A stretch of DNA of 64,000 nucleotides from Leptolyngbyaceae cyanobacterium JSC-12 (GTDB lineage: Bacteria > Cyanobacteriota > Cyanobacteriia > Leptolyngbyales > Leptolyngbyaceae), in the NCBI GenBank assembly GCA_000309945.1, contig CM001633.1, positions 4,351,912 through 4,415,911 on the forward strand. The letters run 5' to 3'. The notes under the pieces were generated by a model, which did no database searches, was not told the origin of the DNA, and was given only the letters and a program-made list of their open reading frames with translations. Shown here piece after piece: positions 51,965 to 60,175 of this stretch. The stretch's first letter is position 1. Every line of letters starts with the position of its first letter. The translations under genes were made by a program, and so were the position numbers.

Positions 51965-52630
51965 TCATGATTCAATCATTTGTCCTATTTTTAGAAGGTT
52001 GCCATCTGGATCAACGATGTGAAATTCCCGCATTCCCCAGGGTTTGTCTTCTAAGGAGCTAATGCGAGGAATACCTGCGGTGGGTAAATTCAACGTTTGG
52101 AATGCCTGGAAGAATTCATCGATATGCGTGACTCGTAAATAGCAGGCCAGATAGGATTCGGCGGGCACAATATCTGGGAAAAAACTGAGATGAATTTCCA
52201 GAGCACCCCGATATAGAATGGCATAATCAGCGTTTGGATTGCTCGGATAATGACTCTCAAATCCAAGTTTTTGATAGAAGTCAACACTTTTAGCAATATC
52301 TCGTGAAACTAAAATAGGAATGGCTTGATCAGATAGCATCACTAAGGTTCTCCACTGATTGAGTAAGGTTTTCCAGGCGGTGTAGTCGCCCCAAAAGTTG
52401 AGTTGGTCAGAGCAATAGGTGCAGGTTTCATCAGCAATGGAGCGAGCGAGTTCCCACCACTGATCACGCAACTGACTGAGGGTTTGAGCCTCTGTTGCAG
52501 CGATCCAGTTCTGAACATATTTAGGGCTAAAATCAAAGGCATCTAGACCGCAGCAGGCGGCGACGCAATGGACTTCGCAGCAGCGTAGCAGCGACCAGAG
52601 GGGTTTGGGAATGGTGATTTCTTGTGCCAT
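51965..52630 (-). CDS. DUF6331-like domain fused to a VOC domain
   Basis: Residues about 1-100 contain PLWSLLRCCEVHCVAACCGLDAFDF with many Cys and match a DUF6331-like pattern; residues about 105-221 are a VOC module (AIPILVSRDIAKSVDFYQKL, LEIHLSFFPD, GMREFHIVDPDGNLLKIGQ). The fusion of these two is uncommon in my experience. The VOC end FHIVDPDGNLL is typical of the bleomycin-resistance branch. No membrane segment. Confidence 0.7.
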   Translation of the reverse strand: MAQEITIPKPLWSLLRCCEVHCVAACCGLDAFDFSPKYVQNWIAATEAQTLSQLRDQWWELARSIADETCTYCSDQLNFWGDYTAWKTLLNQWRTLVMLSDQAIPILVSRDIAKSVDFYQKLGFESHYPSNPNADYAILYRGALEIHLSFFPDIVPAESYLACYLRVTHIDEFFQAFQTLNLPTAGIPRISSLEDKPWGMREFHIVDPDGNLLKIGQMIES

Positions 52631-52645
52631 CTGCCTGTCCTGACA

Positions 52646-53419
52646 TCAGCGCTTGTGGGCCAAATAGAGGCGGGTGGTGTAGAGCAGGCGCACCTGTCCC
52701 TCGGAGTTGGCGTTGCGATCGCACAGTGCTGCAAGCTTTGCTGCAAGTTTTTCTAGCGCCACCCCTGACTGGGGTGTAAACCCTTGGCTACGAGCCAACC
52801 CAATTAACCCCTCCAGATCTAGAAACTGCTCAAAGGTGAAGGTGTATCGTCGCAGGTTCTCAAAATAGGGCAGGTAGATGCCAAACCAAAAAAGCTGATA
52901 ACTGAGGGCGTTAATTACCCCCTTGAGGGAGGGCATTTCTATCGGTTTCAGATATCGGTCTGCCGGTTTAGATGCCTGGTAGAGGTATTTTGTGTAGGTT
53001 TGAGAAACAGCATCCTGCTGATCCCAGAAATTCCAGACCAAGGCCAAACGACCACCGGGTTTGAGGATGCGGCGGAACTCCTTTAGGCTCTGGGCAAAGT
53101 CAAACCAGTGAAACGCCTGGAAGGCGGTGACTAAATCCACTGAGTCTGTTTCCAGCGGTATCTGCTCAGCAGTTCCAGCCACGAATTTCACACCGTCATA
53201 GGGCATCGCGCCATTCCGCATCTCAGCCCTTGGCTCTACGGCGGTCACCTGCACCCCGCAATCTGCCAGTTGTCGGGAGCCAATACCTGTCCCGGCCCCG
53301 ATGTCGGCAGCCAAGATAGGATTGGCCGTTAAGCCGGAAAGGATTTGGGCGATCGCCGCCTGCGGATACGGCGCACGATAGCGGTCATATCCCTCATAAA
53401 ACGGAAACGGTTCAGCCAT
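52646..53419 (-). CDS. SAM-dependent class I methyltransferase
   Basis: Motif I is AADIGAGTGIGSRQLAD, followed by VTAVEPRAEMR, FVAGTAEQIPL, DLVTAFQAFHWFD and ILKPGGRLALVWNFWD, typical of the UbiE/SmtA-like small-molecule methyltransferases. The C-terminal part is variable. Substrate unknown. It is divergent to the AraC regulator at 53690 with about 270 bases between. A degraded fragment of a second copy lies at 56250-56355. Confidence 0.85.
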   Translation of the reverse strand: MAEPFPFYEGYDRYRAPYPQAAIAQILSGLTANPILAADIGAGTGIGSRQLADCGVQVTAVEPRAEMRNGAMPYDGVKFVAGTAEQIPLETDSVDLVTAFQAFHWFDFAQSLKEFRRILKPGGRLALVWNFWDQQDAVSQTYTKYLYQASKPADRYLKPIEMPSLKGVINALSYQLFWFGIYLPYFENLRRYTFTFEQFLDLEGLIGLARSQGFTPQSGVALEKLAAKLAALCDRNANSEGQVRLLYTTRLYLAHKR

Positions 53420-53689
53420 AGCACCTCAATGACACCCCTCGCCAGTCGGTATGCCTTTGTCTCCTGACACAGTTCCTTACCGATGGATCGAGATGCCGCT
53501 AGAAACTGCGATCAACGTCCAAGAACGTCTCTACCCTAGCGCCTCCCTTGAGTGTTGTCTTGCCTACCGTTGCTCAAACTTGCCTCCAGTTGCCTTTTGT
53601 CCGGTCGATCGGGCAAAGCTTGCCAATTCAAACGGGCTATGCGAAATAGATTATTTTAGGAAATCACTGACACTCTTTCAGCCGCCACC

Positions 53690-54586
53690 GTGCTAAAGTC
53701 ACCTGCCTGGCTCGATTATCATCAAGGACTTGAGTACGCCAAGCTATTACCCTCCCCGCCGCTGCTACTGAGCCAGGGGCACTGGCAGGGCTTAGTGTTG
53801 GAACACCATGACACGCCGCCTTGGGAAATCCCTGAATCTTGCGTTTCCCACCATCACATCGGCGTGTTGCTTGGCCCCTGGCGCGGTGAGCGATGGATCG
53901 ACGGTCGCCACCGTTCGGAAATGGCCCCTAAAGGCAGTCTCTCCATCATCCCGGCTGGCGTACCCTTTGCTTCGCGCTGGCAAAATCGATCGCAGGCAAT
54001 TGTGCTGGCGATCGATCCAACGTTGCTAGGACGACTAGCCCATGAAGCGGTCGATGGCGATCGCCTCAGGCTCAACTTTTGTTGGTTGCACGATGGCGAT
54101 CCCTTCATCAGCCAGATCCTGCACTTACTCAAAACCGATACCGAGTCCGGTCACCCGCTTGGCCCCATCTATGGAGATTCTCTGGGTACCGCTCTGGCAG
54201 CCCATCTACTCAGGCACTACGCAACACGTTCCTTCACCTTGCCAGCCTATACCGGAGGAATGCCCAGATACAGACTCATCCCAGTCCTAGAATACATCGA
54301 CGCCCATCTCCAACATCCCCTCAGCCTACAAGAACTGGCCGCTGTCGCAAACATGAGTCAGTACTACTTCTGCCGCATGTTTCGACAAACGCTGGGAATT
54401 GCCCCATTTCAGTATGTGCGCCAGCAGCGGATTGAAAGGGCGAAGAAATTGCTTGAGCAGCCCCACCTGAGCATTTTAGAGGTGGGGTTGCAGTGCGGAT
54501 TTACCAGCCCCAGCCACTTTACCCGACAGTTTCGCCAGATTGTTGGGGTAACACCAAAAGCTTACCGCAACGCTTTTTTACCCTAA
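53690..54586 (+). CDS. AraC family transcriptional regulator
   Basis: The C-terminal 100 residues hold two helix-turn-helix motifs of the AraC family (LSLQELAAVANMSQYYFCRM and ILEVGLQCGFTSPSHFTRQF), ending VGVTPKAYRNAF. The N-terminal 190 residues are an effector-sensing region with HHIGVLLGPW and IIPAGVPFASRW. Start is GTG at 53690. It likely controls the divergent methyltransferase. The last 235 bases and 65 bases beyond are duplicated at 56377. Confidence 0.88.
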   Translation: MLKSPAWLDYHQGLEYAKLLPSPPLLLSQGHWQGLVLEHHDTPPWEIPESCVSHHHIGVLLGPWRGERWIDGRHRSEMAPKGSLSIIPAGVPFASRWQNRSQAIVLAIDPTLLGRLAHEAVDGDRLRLNFCWLHDGDPFISQILHLLKTDTESGHPLGPIYGDSLGTALAAHLLRHYATRSFTLPAYTGGMPRYRLIPVLEYIDAHLQHPLSLQELAAVANMSQYYFCRMFRQTLGIAPFQYVRQQRIERAKKLLEQPHLSILEVGLQCGFTSPSHFTRQFRQIVGVTPKAYRNAFLP

Positions 54587-54753
54587 TAAACGGAACGGGC
54601 TAATCAAAATTTGACTGCGTGTTTATGTGCGATCTGGACATCGTTTATCCTATCAAATCGCCTTTAAGGATGGGAGGAAATCACTAGATAGACTTGCTGT
54701 ATTTGGATTGGGTTAGGAAACGGATTGAATGGCGATCGGTTGCAATTGCCGAA

Positions 54754-54894
54754 GGGTGCATCCCAGTTTTGCAAATCAGCCCTCATCCCCCAGCCCCTTC
54801 TCCCAAAAGTGGGAGAAGGAGAGCTAGATCAAAGTCCCTCTCCCAAAATTGGGAGAGGGATTTAGGGTGAGGGCTACAAAAGTGGGATGCACTC
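54754..54894. repeat. MITE-like element with terminal inverted repeats
   Basis: GGGTGCATCCCAGTTTTG at 54754-54771 is nearly the inverse of CAAAAGTGGGATGCACTC at 54877-54894. Inside are paired units CCCTTCTCCCAAAAGTGGGAGAAGG and CCCTCTCCCAAAATTGGGAGAGGG, a repeat style common in filamentous cyanobacteria. The 141-base element encodes no protein. Its last two bases form part of the stop codon of the histidine kinase. Confidence 0.75.
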
Positions 54895-56170
54895 ATTGCC
54901 GAATTGGTAATTCCAGGCAAAATTCTGTTCCATGCCCCAACTCAGACTGAAAACTTAAGTGGCCACCATGCTTCTCTTCAATAATTTGGCGACTGATGGC
55001 TAACCCTAATCCAGTTCCCTTACCAATCGGTTTTGTTGTGAAGAAACTTTCAAATACTTTGGACTGAAGATCAGTAGGAATTCCACAACCATTATCCTTG
55101 ATCCAAATCGCAATCGCATCTGGATTGATCTGACTCGTCCGAATGGTAATTATAGGAGTGAGGCACTGATCGACATGATCAATCAATGCATCGATCGCAT
55201 TACTCAGGATGTTCATAAACACCTGATTCAACTGACTGAGCGAACAATAGAGGGCTGGAATTTTTCCATATTCCTTCACGACTTGAATTCGACGGTTACC
55301 AGTAGGGTCATTAAGGCGATGTTTTAGAATGAGCAGAGTACTCTCTAAGCCTTCATGGATATCCGCATAGTCAAACTTTTGATCATTACTGTAGGAGAAA
55401 GTCCGCAGCGCTCGCAAAATCTCCTGAATGCGATCGCTCCCGATTTGAATAGATTGGAGGATACGCTCAAAGTCTTCCAGGATAAACTCTAAATCCACAC
55501 TATTGATCTGGTCTTGGAGTGCTTGGGGCGGATGGGGATAGTGAAGTTGATAAGCAGTAATCAACCCAATCAATTCATGGGCATAATCCTTGACATAGGA
55601 CACATTTCCATGAATAAAATTAACTGGATTACGGATTTCATGAGCAATTCCGGTAACTAATCGCCCTAAACTGGACAATTTTTCTGCCTGAACAAGTTGC
55701 ATCTGAGCTGCTAAATATTGCTCATTACTTTCCTGTTGATACTGCCAAACTACTTGATCGAGAGCAGTTAGCAGATGATGCCGTGCCATATTGAGGACAT
55801 CTTGGATGAGTTGTGCATCAGGACATAATGAGTCATCCTGGGCAAGAATTGTTTTCACTTTATCGATATATTGCCGCACCAGTTTATCAAGATGAACAGG
55901 GGCTTCAAAGTACAGCGATCGAATAATAGGTGAAGGATTTCCTGGTAGATCCCAATCCTCTTTTCCCGCTAGTAAACTATTGTGTGAAAGCTCGAACAGT
56001 TCAATGGTAGCGCAGAGTTCCTGACGGATATCCTGCCGTTGCTCCACTGTCAAATTAGGCATCAACAGCTGCGATGCAAACATCGCTGCCCGCTGGGAAA
56101 GCATGCGCTGACGACCACTAATGTTAACAACGGCTGCATTCATAGGATGACATTGGAACGTGGAAATCAT
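54893..56170 (-). CDS. Histidine kinase with PilJ-like N-terminal sensor
   Basis: The N-terminus has VVNISGRQRMLSQRAAMFA, the motif of the PilJ/NarX-type sensor domain. HisKA has the phospho-His in GIAHEIRNPVNFIHGNVSYV, and the ATPase domain has NILSNAIDALIDH, DNGCGIPTDLQSKVFESFFT and GKGTGLGLAISRQI. No transmembrane segments flank the PilJ-like domain, unlike most members, so it appears soluble. ATG 56170 is chosen; TTG 56191 and ATG 56143 are alternatives. Its stop codon is shared with the MITE-like element. Confidence 0.85.
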   Translation of the reverse strand: MISTFQCHPMNAAVVNISGRQRMLSQRAAMFASQLLMPNLTVEQRQDIRQELCATIELFELSHNSLLAGKEDWDLPGNPSPIIRSLYFEAPVHLDKLVRQYIDKVKTILAQDDSLCPDAQLIQDVLNMARHHLLTALDQVVWQYQQESNEQYLAAQMQLVQAEKLSSLGRLVTGIAHEIRNPVNFIHGNVSYVKDYAHELIGLITAYQLHYPHPPQALQDQINSVDLEFILEDFERILQSIQIGSDRIQEILRALRTFSYSNDQKFDYADIHEGLESTLLILKHRLNDPTGNRRIQVVKEYGKIPALYCSLSQLNQVFMNILSNAIDALIDHVDQCLTPIITIRTSQINPDAIAIWIKDNGCGIPTDLQSKVFESFFTTKPIGKGTGLGLAISRQIIEEKHGGHLSFQSELGHGTEFCLELPIRQ

Positions 56171-56315
56171 GGAGTCTAGGCGACCAAGCAATTCCCTGAC
56201 TTCCCTAATATACTCACTTGCCTAAAAATCTTTACCGTGAAAATCAGGAAATTGCTATTTGGGTTGTAAGACATACAAGAACTTTGGGTTTGCCAGACGA
56301 GCACCGCCTATGCTC

Positions 56316-56660
56316 AGCGTTTCTATCGGCTTCAGATACTGATCCGCTGGGACAGGATTTGGGCAACATTGCTGGGATGAGTCAGTACTACTTCTGCCGC
56401 ATGTTTCGACAGACGATGGGAATTGCCCCATTTCAGTATGTGCGTCAGCAGCGCATTGAAAAAGCCAAAAAATTGCTTGAGCAGCCCCACCTGAGCATTC
56501 TAGAGGTGGGGTTGCAGTGCGGATTTACCAGCCCCAGCCACTTTACCCGACAGTTTCACCAGATTGTTGGGGTAACACCAAAAGCTTACCGCAACGCTTT
56601 TTTACCCTAATAAACGGGCTAATCAAAGTTTGACTGCGTGTTTGTGTGCGATCTGGACCG
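56316..56660 (+). pseudogene. Decayed copy of the methyltransferase/AraC pair
   Basis: From 56377 the DNA is nearly identical to the AraC gene at 54352 and continues about 60 bases past its stop. Just upstream, DPLGQDLGNIAGMSQ aligns with HPLSLQELAAVANMSQ of the intact protein. On the opposite strand at 56318-56352 the codons read PADQYLKPIET, matching PADRYLKPIEM of the methyltransferase at 52646-53419, with changes mainly at third positions. Thus the segment joins the middle of a methyltransferase gene to the end of an AraC gene, with the parts between deleted. The HTH frame is open from a TTG at 56218, so a short HTH protein is possible. Confidence 0.75.
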
Positions 56661-56788
56661 AGTTAAATTAAATCTCATCTCAACCACTCAAGTTTTGCAA
56701 CTGCCGTATCATCACTGCCTAATTCTGTCCAAACCATTGTTAAAAACTCTATTCCCTTGGTACAAATTTTCCTAGGAGAACCGATGTC

Positions 56789-58852
56789 CTATTCCACAGT
56801 TACAGACTTGGCAAGGTTGCGTGGTTGATCTACATCTAACCCTCTTCGTGCCGCAATGTGATAAGCCAGCAATTGTAATGGAATTACTGTGACCAAAGGT
56901 GACAAAATTTCATCCACATGGGGCACAGGAATTAAGGTATCAAAGGTATCTTCTGCATCCTGTTCATCCATTGGTGTTACGCCAATCAGGCGGGCATCGC
57001 GGGCGCGAGCTTCTTGCGCATTGGAGAGTACCTTTTCAAATACGCTTCCGGGCATGGCGATCGTGACAACTGGAACCTTAGCATCTAGAAGTGCAATCGG
57101 GCCATGTTTCATCTCACCAGCAGGATAACCCTCTGCATGAATGTAGCTAATTTCCTTCAGTTTCAGGGCACCTTCGAGGGCGATCGGGAAATTAATACCC
57201 CGTCCCAAAAAGATGAAATCTTGAGTTTCAGCAAAGTCATGCGCGAGTTCTTCGATATAACGCTCCTGACTTTCCAAAATCATCTCAATTTCTGCTGGAA
57301 GTTGTCGCAAGCCATCCAACAGTTTTTCTATCTGGTCAGCGGAGAGGGTTCTACGATAGTGGGCGATATCCAGAGCCAGCAGATAAAAGGCAATCAGTTG
57401 GGCAGCAAAGGTCTTGGTCGCAGCTACTCCAATTTCAATGCCAGCATGGGTATCGATAATATGAGGCACCAGTTGACCCAACGTACTTTCCGGGCGATTT
57501 GTAATCCCTAACATCCGAGGTTGATACTCGGGTGCCAGATTTTTGCGGCGTTGCAGTTCCATTTCCAGAGCTGCTAAGGTGTCAGCCGTTTCGCCCGATT
57601 GGGTTACCCCGATGGTGAGGGTGTTGGGCGTGAGTGGGGATGGAGCATAGCGGAATTCTGAGGCATATTGTACCTGGGTTGGAATACCTGCCAATTGTTC
57701 CAACACATATTTCCCAACTAATCCAGCATGCCAACTGGTGCCACAAGCAACGATCTGGATCTGTTGTAGATTGGCATAGAGTTCAATGGGGAGATTGAGG
57801 TGGACGGGAGAGGAAGGGTTAGGGGCTAGAGACTGAGGTCCGGGGGGAGCACTCAACTTCTGACTCCTAATTTCTGGCTCCTGACTCCATTCTGGATTTA
57901 GATAGGTTTCCAAACATGCCCTGACTACTCCAGGTTGCTCATAAATTTCTTTAAGCATGAAATGTTTGAAGCCCTGCTTTTCCACCATCACGGGGTTCCA
58001 GTTGAGAGTACGGGGTGCTTTTTTGAGGCGATGCCCGTCAAAGTTGTAGACTTCTGCTCCAAGTGGAGTGAGTCGTGCCAGTTCACCGTTTTCTAGCGGC
58101 AGCACAGCGCGGGTATGGGGAACGATCGCAGGCGTATCTGAGGCGCAGAAAAACTCACCTTGCCCAAAACCTAATACGAGGGGAGCTTGTTGTCGCGCCA
58201 CGATCAGCTCATCTGGAAAATCAGCGCTAATGACGGCGATCGCAAATGCTCCTTCTAGTTTATTGACTGACCGACGAACGGCTTCAAGTAAGAAAGAGGA
58301 GCTAAGGGAATTGGTGATGGGTGCTTGGGAAAGAGGGCTAGGGGCAATTCCATAGCCGATACCCCGCATCTGATACTCTGTTTCTGCTCCTTCTAACTTC
58401 TGACTTCTGATTTCCGCTTCCTGTCCTTCTAACAGAAGCTTTAACTCTTCGGCAATTAAATGCGGAATCACTTCAGTATCGGTATCAGAGCGAAACTCGT
58501 GTCCTAATGCCTTCAGGTCTTCTCGGAGTTTTTGATAGTTCTCGATAATGCCATTTTGAACAACAGCAATGCGGCGAGCCGTGTCCATATGGGGATGAGC
58601 GTTGTATTCTTCTGGTTTACCATGGGTTGCCCAGCGAGTGTGTCCAATCCCCAGTTGTGCTGGGTTTTGCTCTCCTTCCAGCTTTTCTTGCAGGTTCTGC
58701 AGCTTGCCTTTAGCTCGCACACAGTGAATATCACCTTTCAAAACTGTAGCAATTCCGGCAGAGTCGTATCCTCGATATTCCAGTTTTCGCAGTCCTTCTA
58801 ACAAAATATTGCTGGCTGCTTGAGTTCCGATATAGCCGACAATTCCACACAT
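56789..58852 (-). CDS. glmS: Glutamine-fructose-6-phosphate aminotransferase
   Basis: GlmS makes glucosamine-6-phosphate, the first step to UDP-GlcNAc, in the cytoplasm. The glutaminase domain starts with Cys2 in MCGIVGYIG and has GHTRWATHG; the isomerase domain has VACGTSWHAG, TQSGETADTLAAL and the C-terminal RNLAKSVTVE. The length of 687 residues exceeds the usual 610-635. Two low-complexity insertions (about residues 141-185 and 315-350) contain the same EIRSQKL motif, encoded by repeat DNA in frame. Whether they affect activity is unknown. No ribozyme was identified upstream. Confidence 0.95.
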   Translation of the reverse strand: MCGIVGYIGTQAASNILLEGLRKLEYRGYDSAGIATVLKGDIHCVRAKGKLQNLQEKLEGEQNPAQLGIGHTRWATHGKPEEYNAHPHMDTARRIAVVQNGIIENYQKLREDLKALGHEFRSDTDTEVIPHLIAEELKLLLEGQEAEIRSQKLEGAETEYQMRGIGYGIAPSPLSQAPITNSLSSSFLLEAVRRSVNKLEGAFAIAVISADFPDELIVARQQAPLVLGFGQGEFFCASDTPAIVPHTRAVLPLENGELARLTPLGAEVYNFDGHRLKKAPRTLNWNPVMVEKQGFKHFMLKEIYEQPGVVRACLETYLNPEWSQEPEIRSQKLSAPPGPQSLAPNPSSPVHLNLPIELYANLQQIQIVACGTSWHAGLVGKYVLEQLAGIPTQVQYASEFRYAPSPLTPNTLTIGVTQSGETADTLAALEMELQRRKNLAPEYQPRMLGITNRPESTLGQLVPHIIDTHAGIEIGVAATKTFAAQLIAFYLLALDIAHYRRTLSADQIEKLLDGLRQLPAEIEMILESQERYIEELAHDFAETQDFIFLGRGINFPIALEGALKLKEISYIHAEGYPAGEMKHGPIALLDAKVPVVTIAMPGSVFEKVLSNAQEARARDARLIGVTPMDEQDAEDTFDTLIPVPHVDEILSPLVTVIPLQLLAYHIAARRGLDVDQPRNLAKSVTVE
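57855..57888 (+). repeat. Repeat inserted in glmS, copy 1
   Basis: AACTTCTGACTCCTAATTTC followed by TGGCTCCTGACTCC (plus strand) is a TTCTGACTCC-type short repeat. It sits in frame in the linker between the glutaminase and isomerase domains of GlmS and resembles the second copy at 58395. Confidence 0.65.
58395..58428 (+). repeat. Repeat inserted in glmS, copy 2
   Basis: AACTTCTGACTTCTGATTTC followed by CGCTTCCTGTCC (plus strand) resembles the repeat at 57855. It lies in frame inside the glutaminase domain and encodes EIRSQKL on the minus strand. Confidence 0.65.
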
Positions 58853-59052
58853 CGTTAAGCCTCACTCTGCACCAATTCTTTCGGCACTACGTTTACACAT
58901 ATCGGGCACTCACTTAATCCAGGCACACTTCCGCTTGTTTTAGAAGATTTAGGACATTTTGGCAAGAGCTTAAACCGAAAAGCGATCGCCTACTCACTGA
59001 CCTCAACGCTTAGAATAGAAGCAGACTCATGTAAAGAAATGTAAGGTATTTC

Positions 59053-59955
59053 ATGGCGGATCAGCTAATTCGAGCGACAGCAGCAAACGGGGGTATTCGT
59101 GCTGTTGGCGTGATTACGACGCGCTTAACCGAGGAAGCTAGAGTTAGACATCAGCTTTCCTTTGTTGCCACTGCTGCTCTAGGACGCACAATGGCAGCCG
59201 CACTTCTCTTTGCCTCTAGCATGAAGCGGGAAGGCTCACGAGTCAACATTCGGATTAAGGGAGACGGTCCACTGGGTGGCATCTTAGTCGATGCGGGGTT
59301 AGACGGAACAGTACGGGGCTACGTGGAGCAACCAGACGTAGAATTGCCTCCGACTCCCAAAGGCAAACTGGATGTGGGAGGTGCCGTTGGACATACCGGT
59401 TACTTGTATGTTATTCGAGATGTCGGCTATGGCTATCCCTATTCCAGTACTGTAGAACTGGTTTCTGGAGAAATTGGAGATGACCTGATCCATTATCTGG
59501 CAACTTCAGAGCAAACCCCTTCTGCATTGATGGTGGGTGTTTTTATGGATGAAACTGGGGTAATCGCAGCAGGTGGCTTGTTGATTCAAGTATTGCCTAA
59601 AGCAGCGAGAGACGAGGCACTGGTGGAACTGCTAGAGTCACGTTTAGCAAACCTGACCGGCTTTACGACATTGCTGCGTTCTGGCAAAAGCCTGCATGAT
59701 ATTTTTGAGCAGTTGCTTGGCGATAGGGGACTGGAAATTCTGCCAGAAGCACAACTTGTTCGGTTCCACTGTGGTTGTTCCCATGAAAAGGTGCTGGGTG
59801 CACTGAAGTTGTTTGGGCAAGCAGAGTTACAGGACATGATTGAGCAGGACAAGGGGGCTGAAGCGACCTGTGATTTTTGTGGCATGAAGTATCAAGCCAG
59901 TGAAACTGAGTTGATGCAACTTTTGGATGAAATCCGATCTGAAAGCAGGAGATAG
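59053..59955 (+). CDS. hslO: Hsp33 redox-regulated chaperone
   Basis: Hsp33 binds unfolding proteins when oxidised. The N-terminal domain has LIRATAANGGIRAVGV and GDGPLGGILVDAG; the C-terminal zinc module has four Cys in FHCGCSHEKV and CDFCGMKY. The length of 300 residues is typical. The start ATG at 59053 follows TAAGG. Divergent to glmS. Confidence 0.95.
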   Translation: MADQLIRATAANGGIRAVGVITTRLTEEARVRHQLSFVATAALGRTMAAALLFASSMKREGSRVNIRIKGDGPLGGILVDAGLDGTVRGYVEQPDVELPPTPKGKLDVGGAVGHTGYLYVIRDVGYGYPYSSTVELVSGEIGDDLIHYLATSEQTPSALMVGVFMDETGVIAAGGLLIQVLPKAARDEALVELLESRLANLTGFTTLLRSGKSLHDIFEQLLGDRGLEILPEAQLVRFHCGCSHEKVLGALKLFGQAELQDMIEQDKGAEATCDFCGMKYQASETELMQLLDEIRSESRR

Positions 59956-60175
59956 GTAGTGGAAAGTGTGAGTAATCTGGTGAAGTCGAGTACTATTATT
60001 GCTCGTTTACTGTTCTCCCGATGCTTTGTCTTTTGGAAAGTTCGGAGTAGGATGGCAACTAGATTTCTCGCAACAATTCCTTTGTCAGTTGTGATTTCAG
60101 GTTCAGAGTTAGCGCTTGGGCGAGAGATTGGTCGATGGTTTGAGGACGTGATACGGTGCGGCTTCCCAATTGCTT

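Noticed and set aside
51862-52062. Plus-strand ORF of 66 residues with a hydrophobic start
   Set aside because: It overlaps the 3' end of the minus-strand DUF6331-like/VOC gene, which has clear family features, and has no ribosome site.
53451-53696. Plus-strand ORF of 81 residues between the methyltransferase and AraC genes
   Set aside because: No family pattern or convincing ribosome site was seen, and it occupies the expected divergent promoter region.
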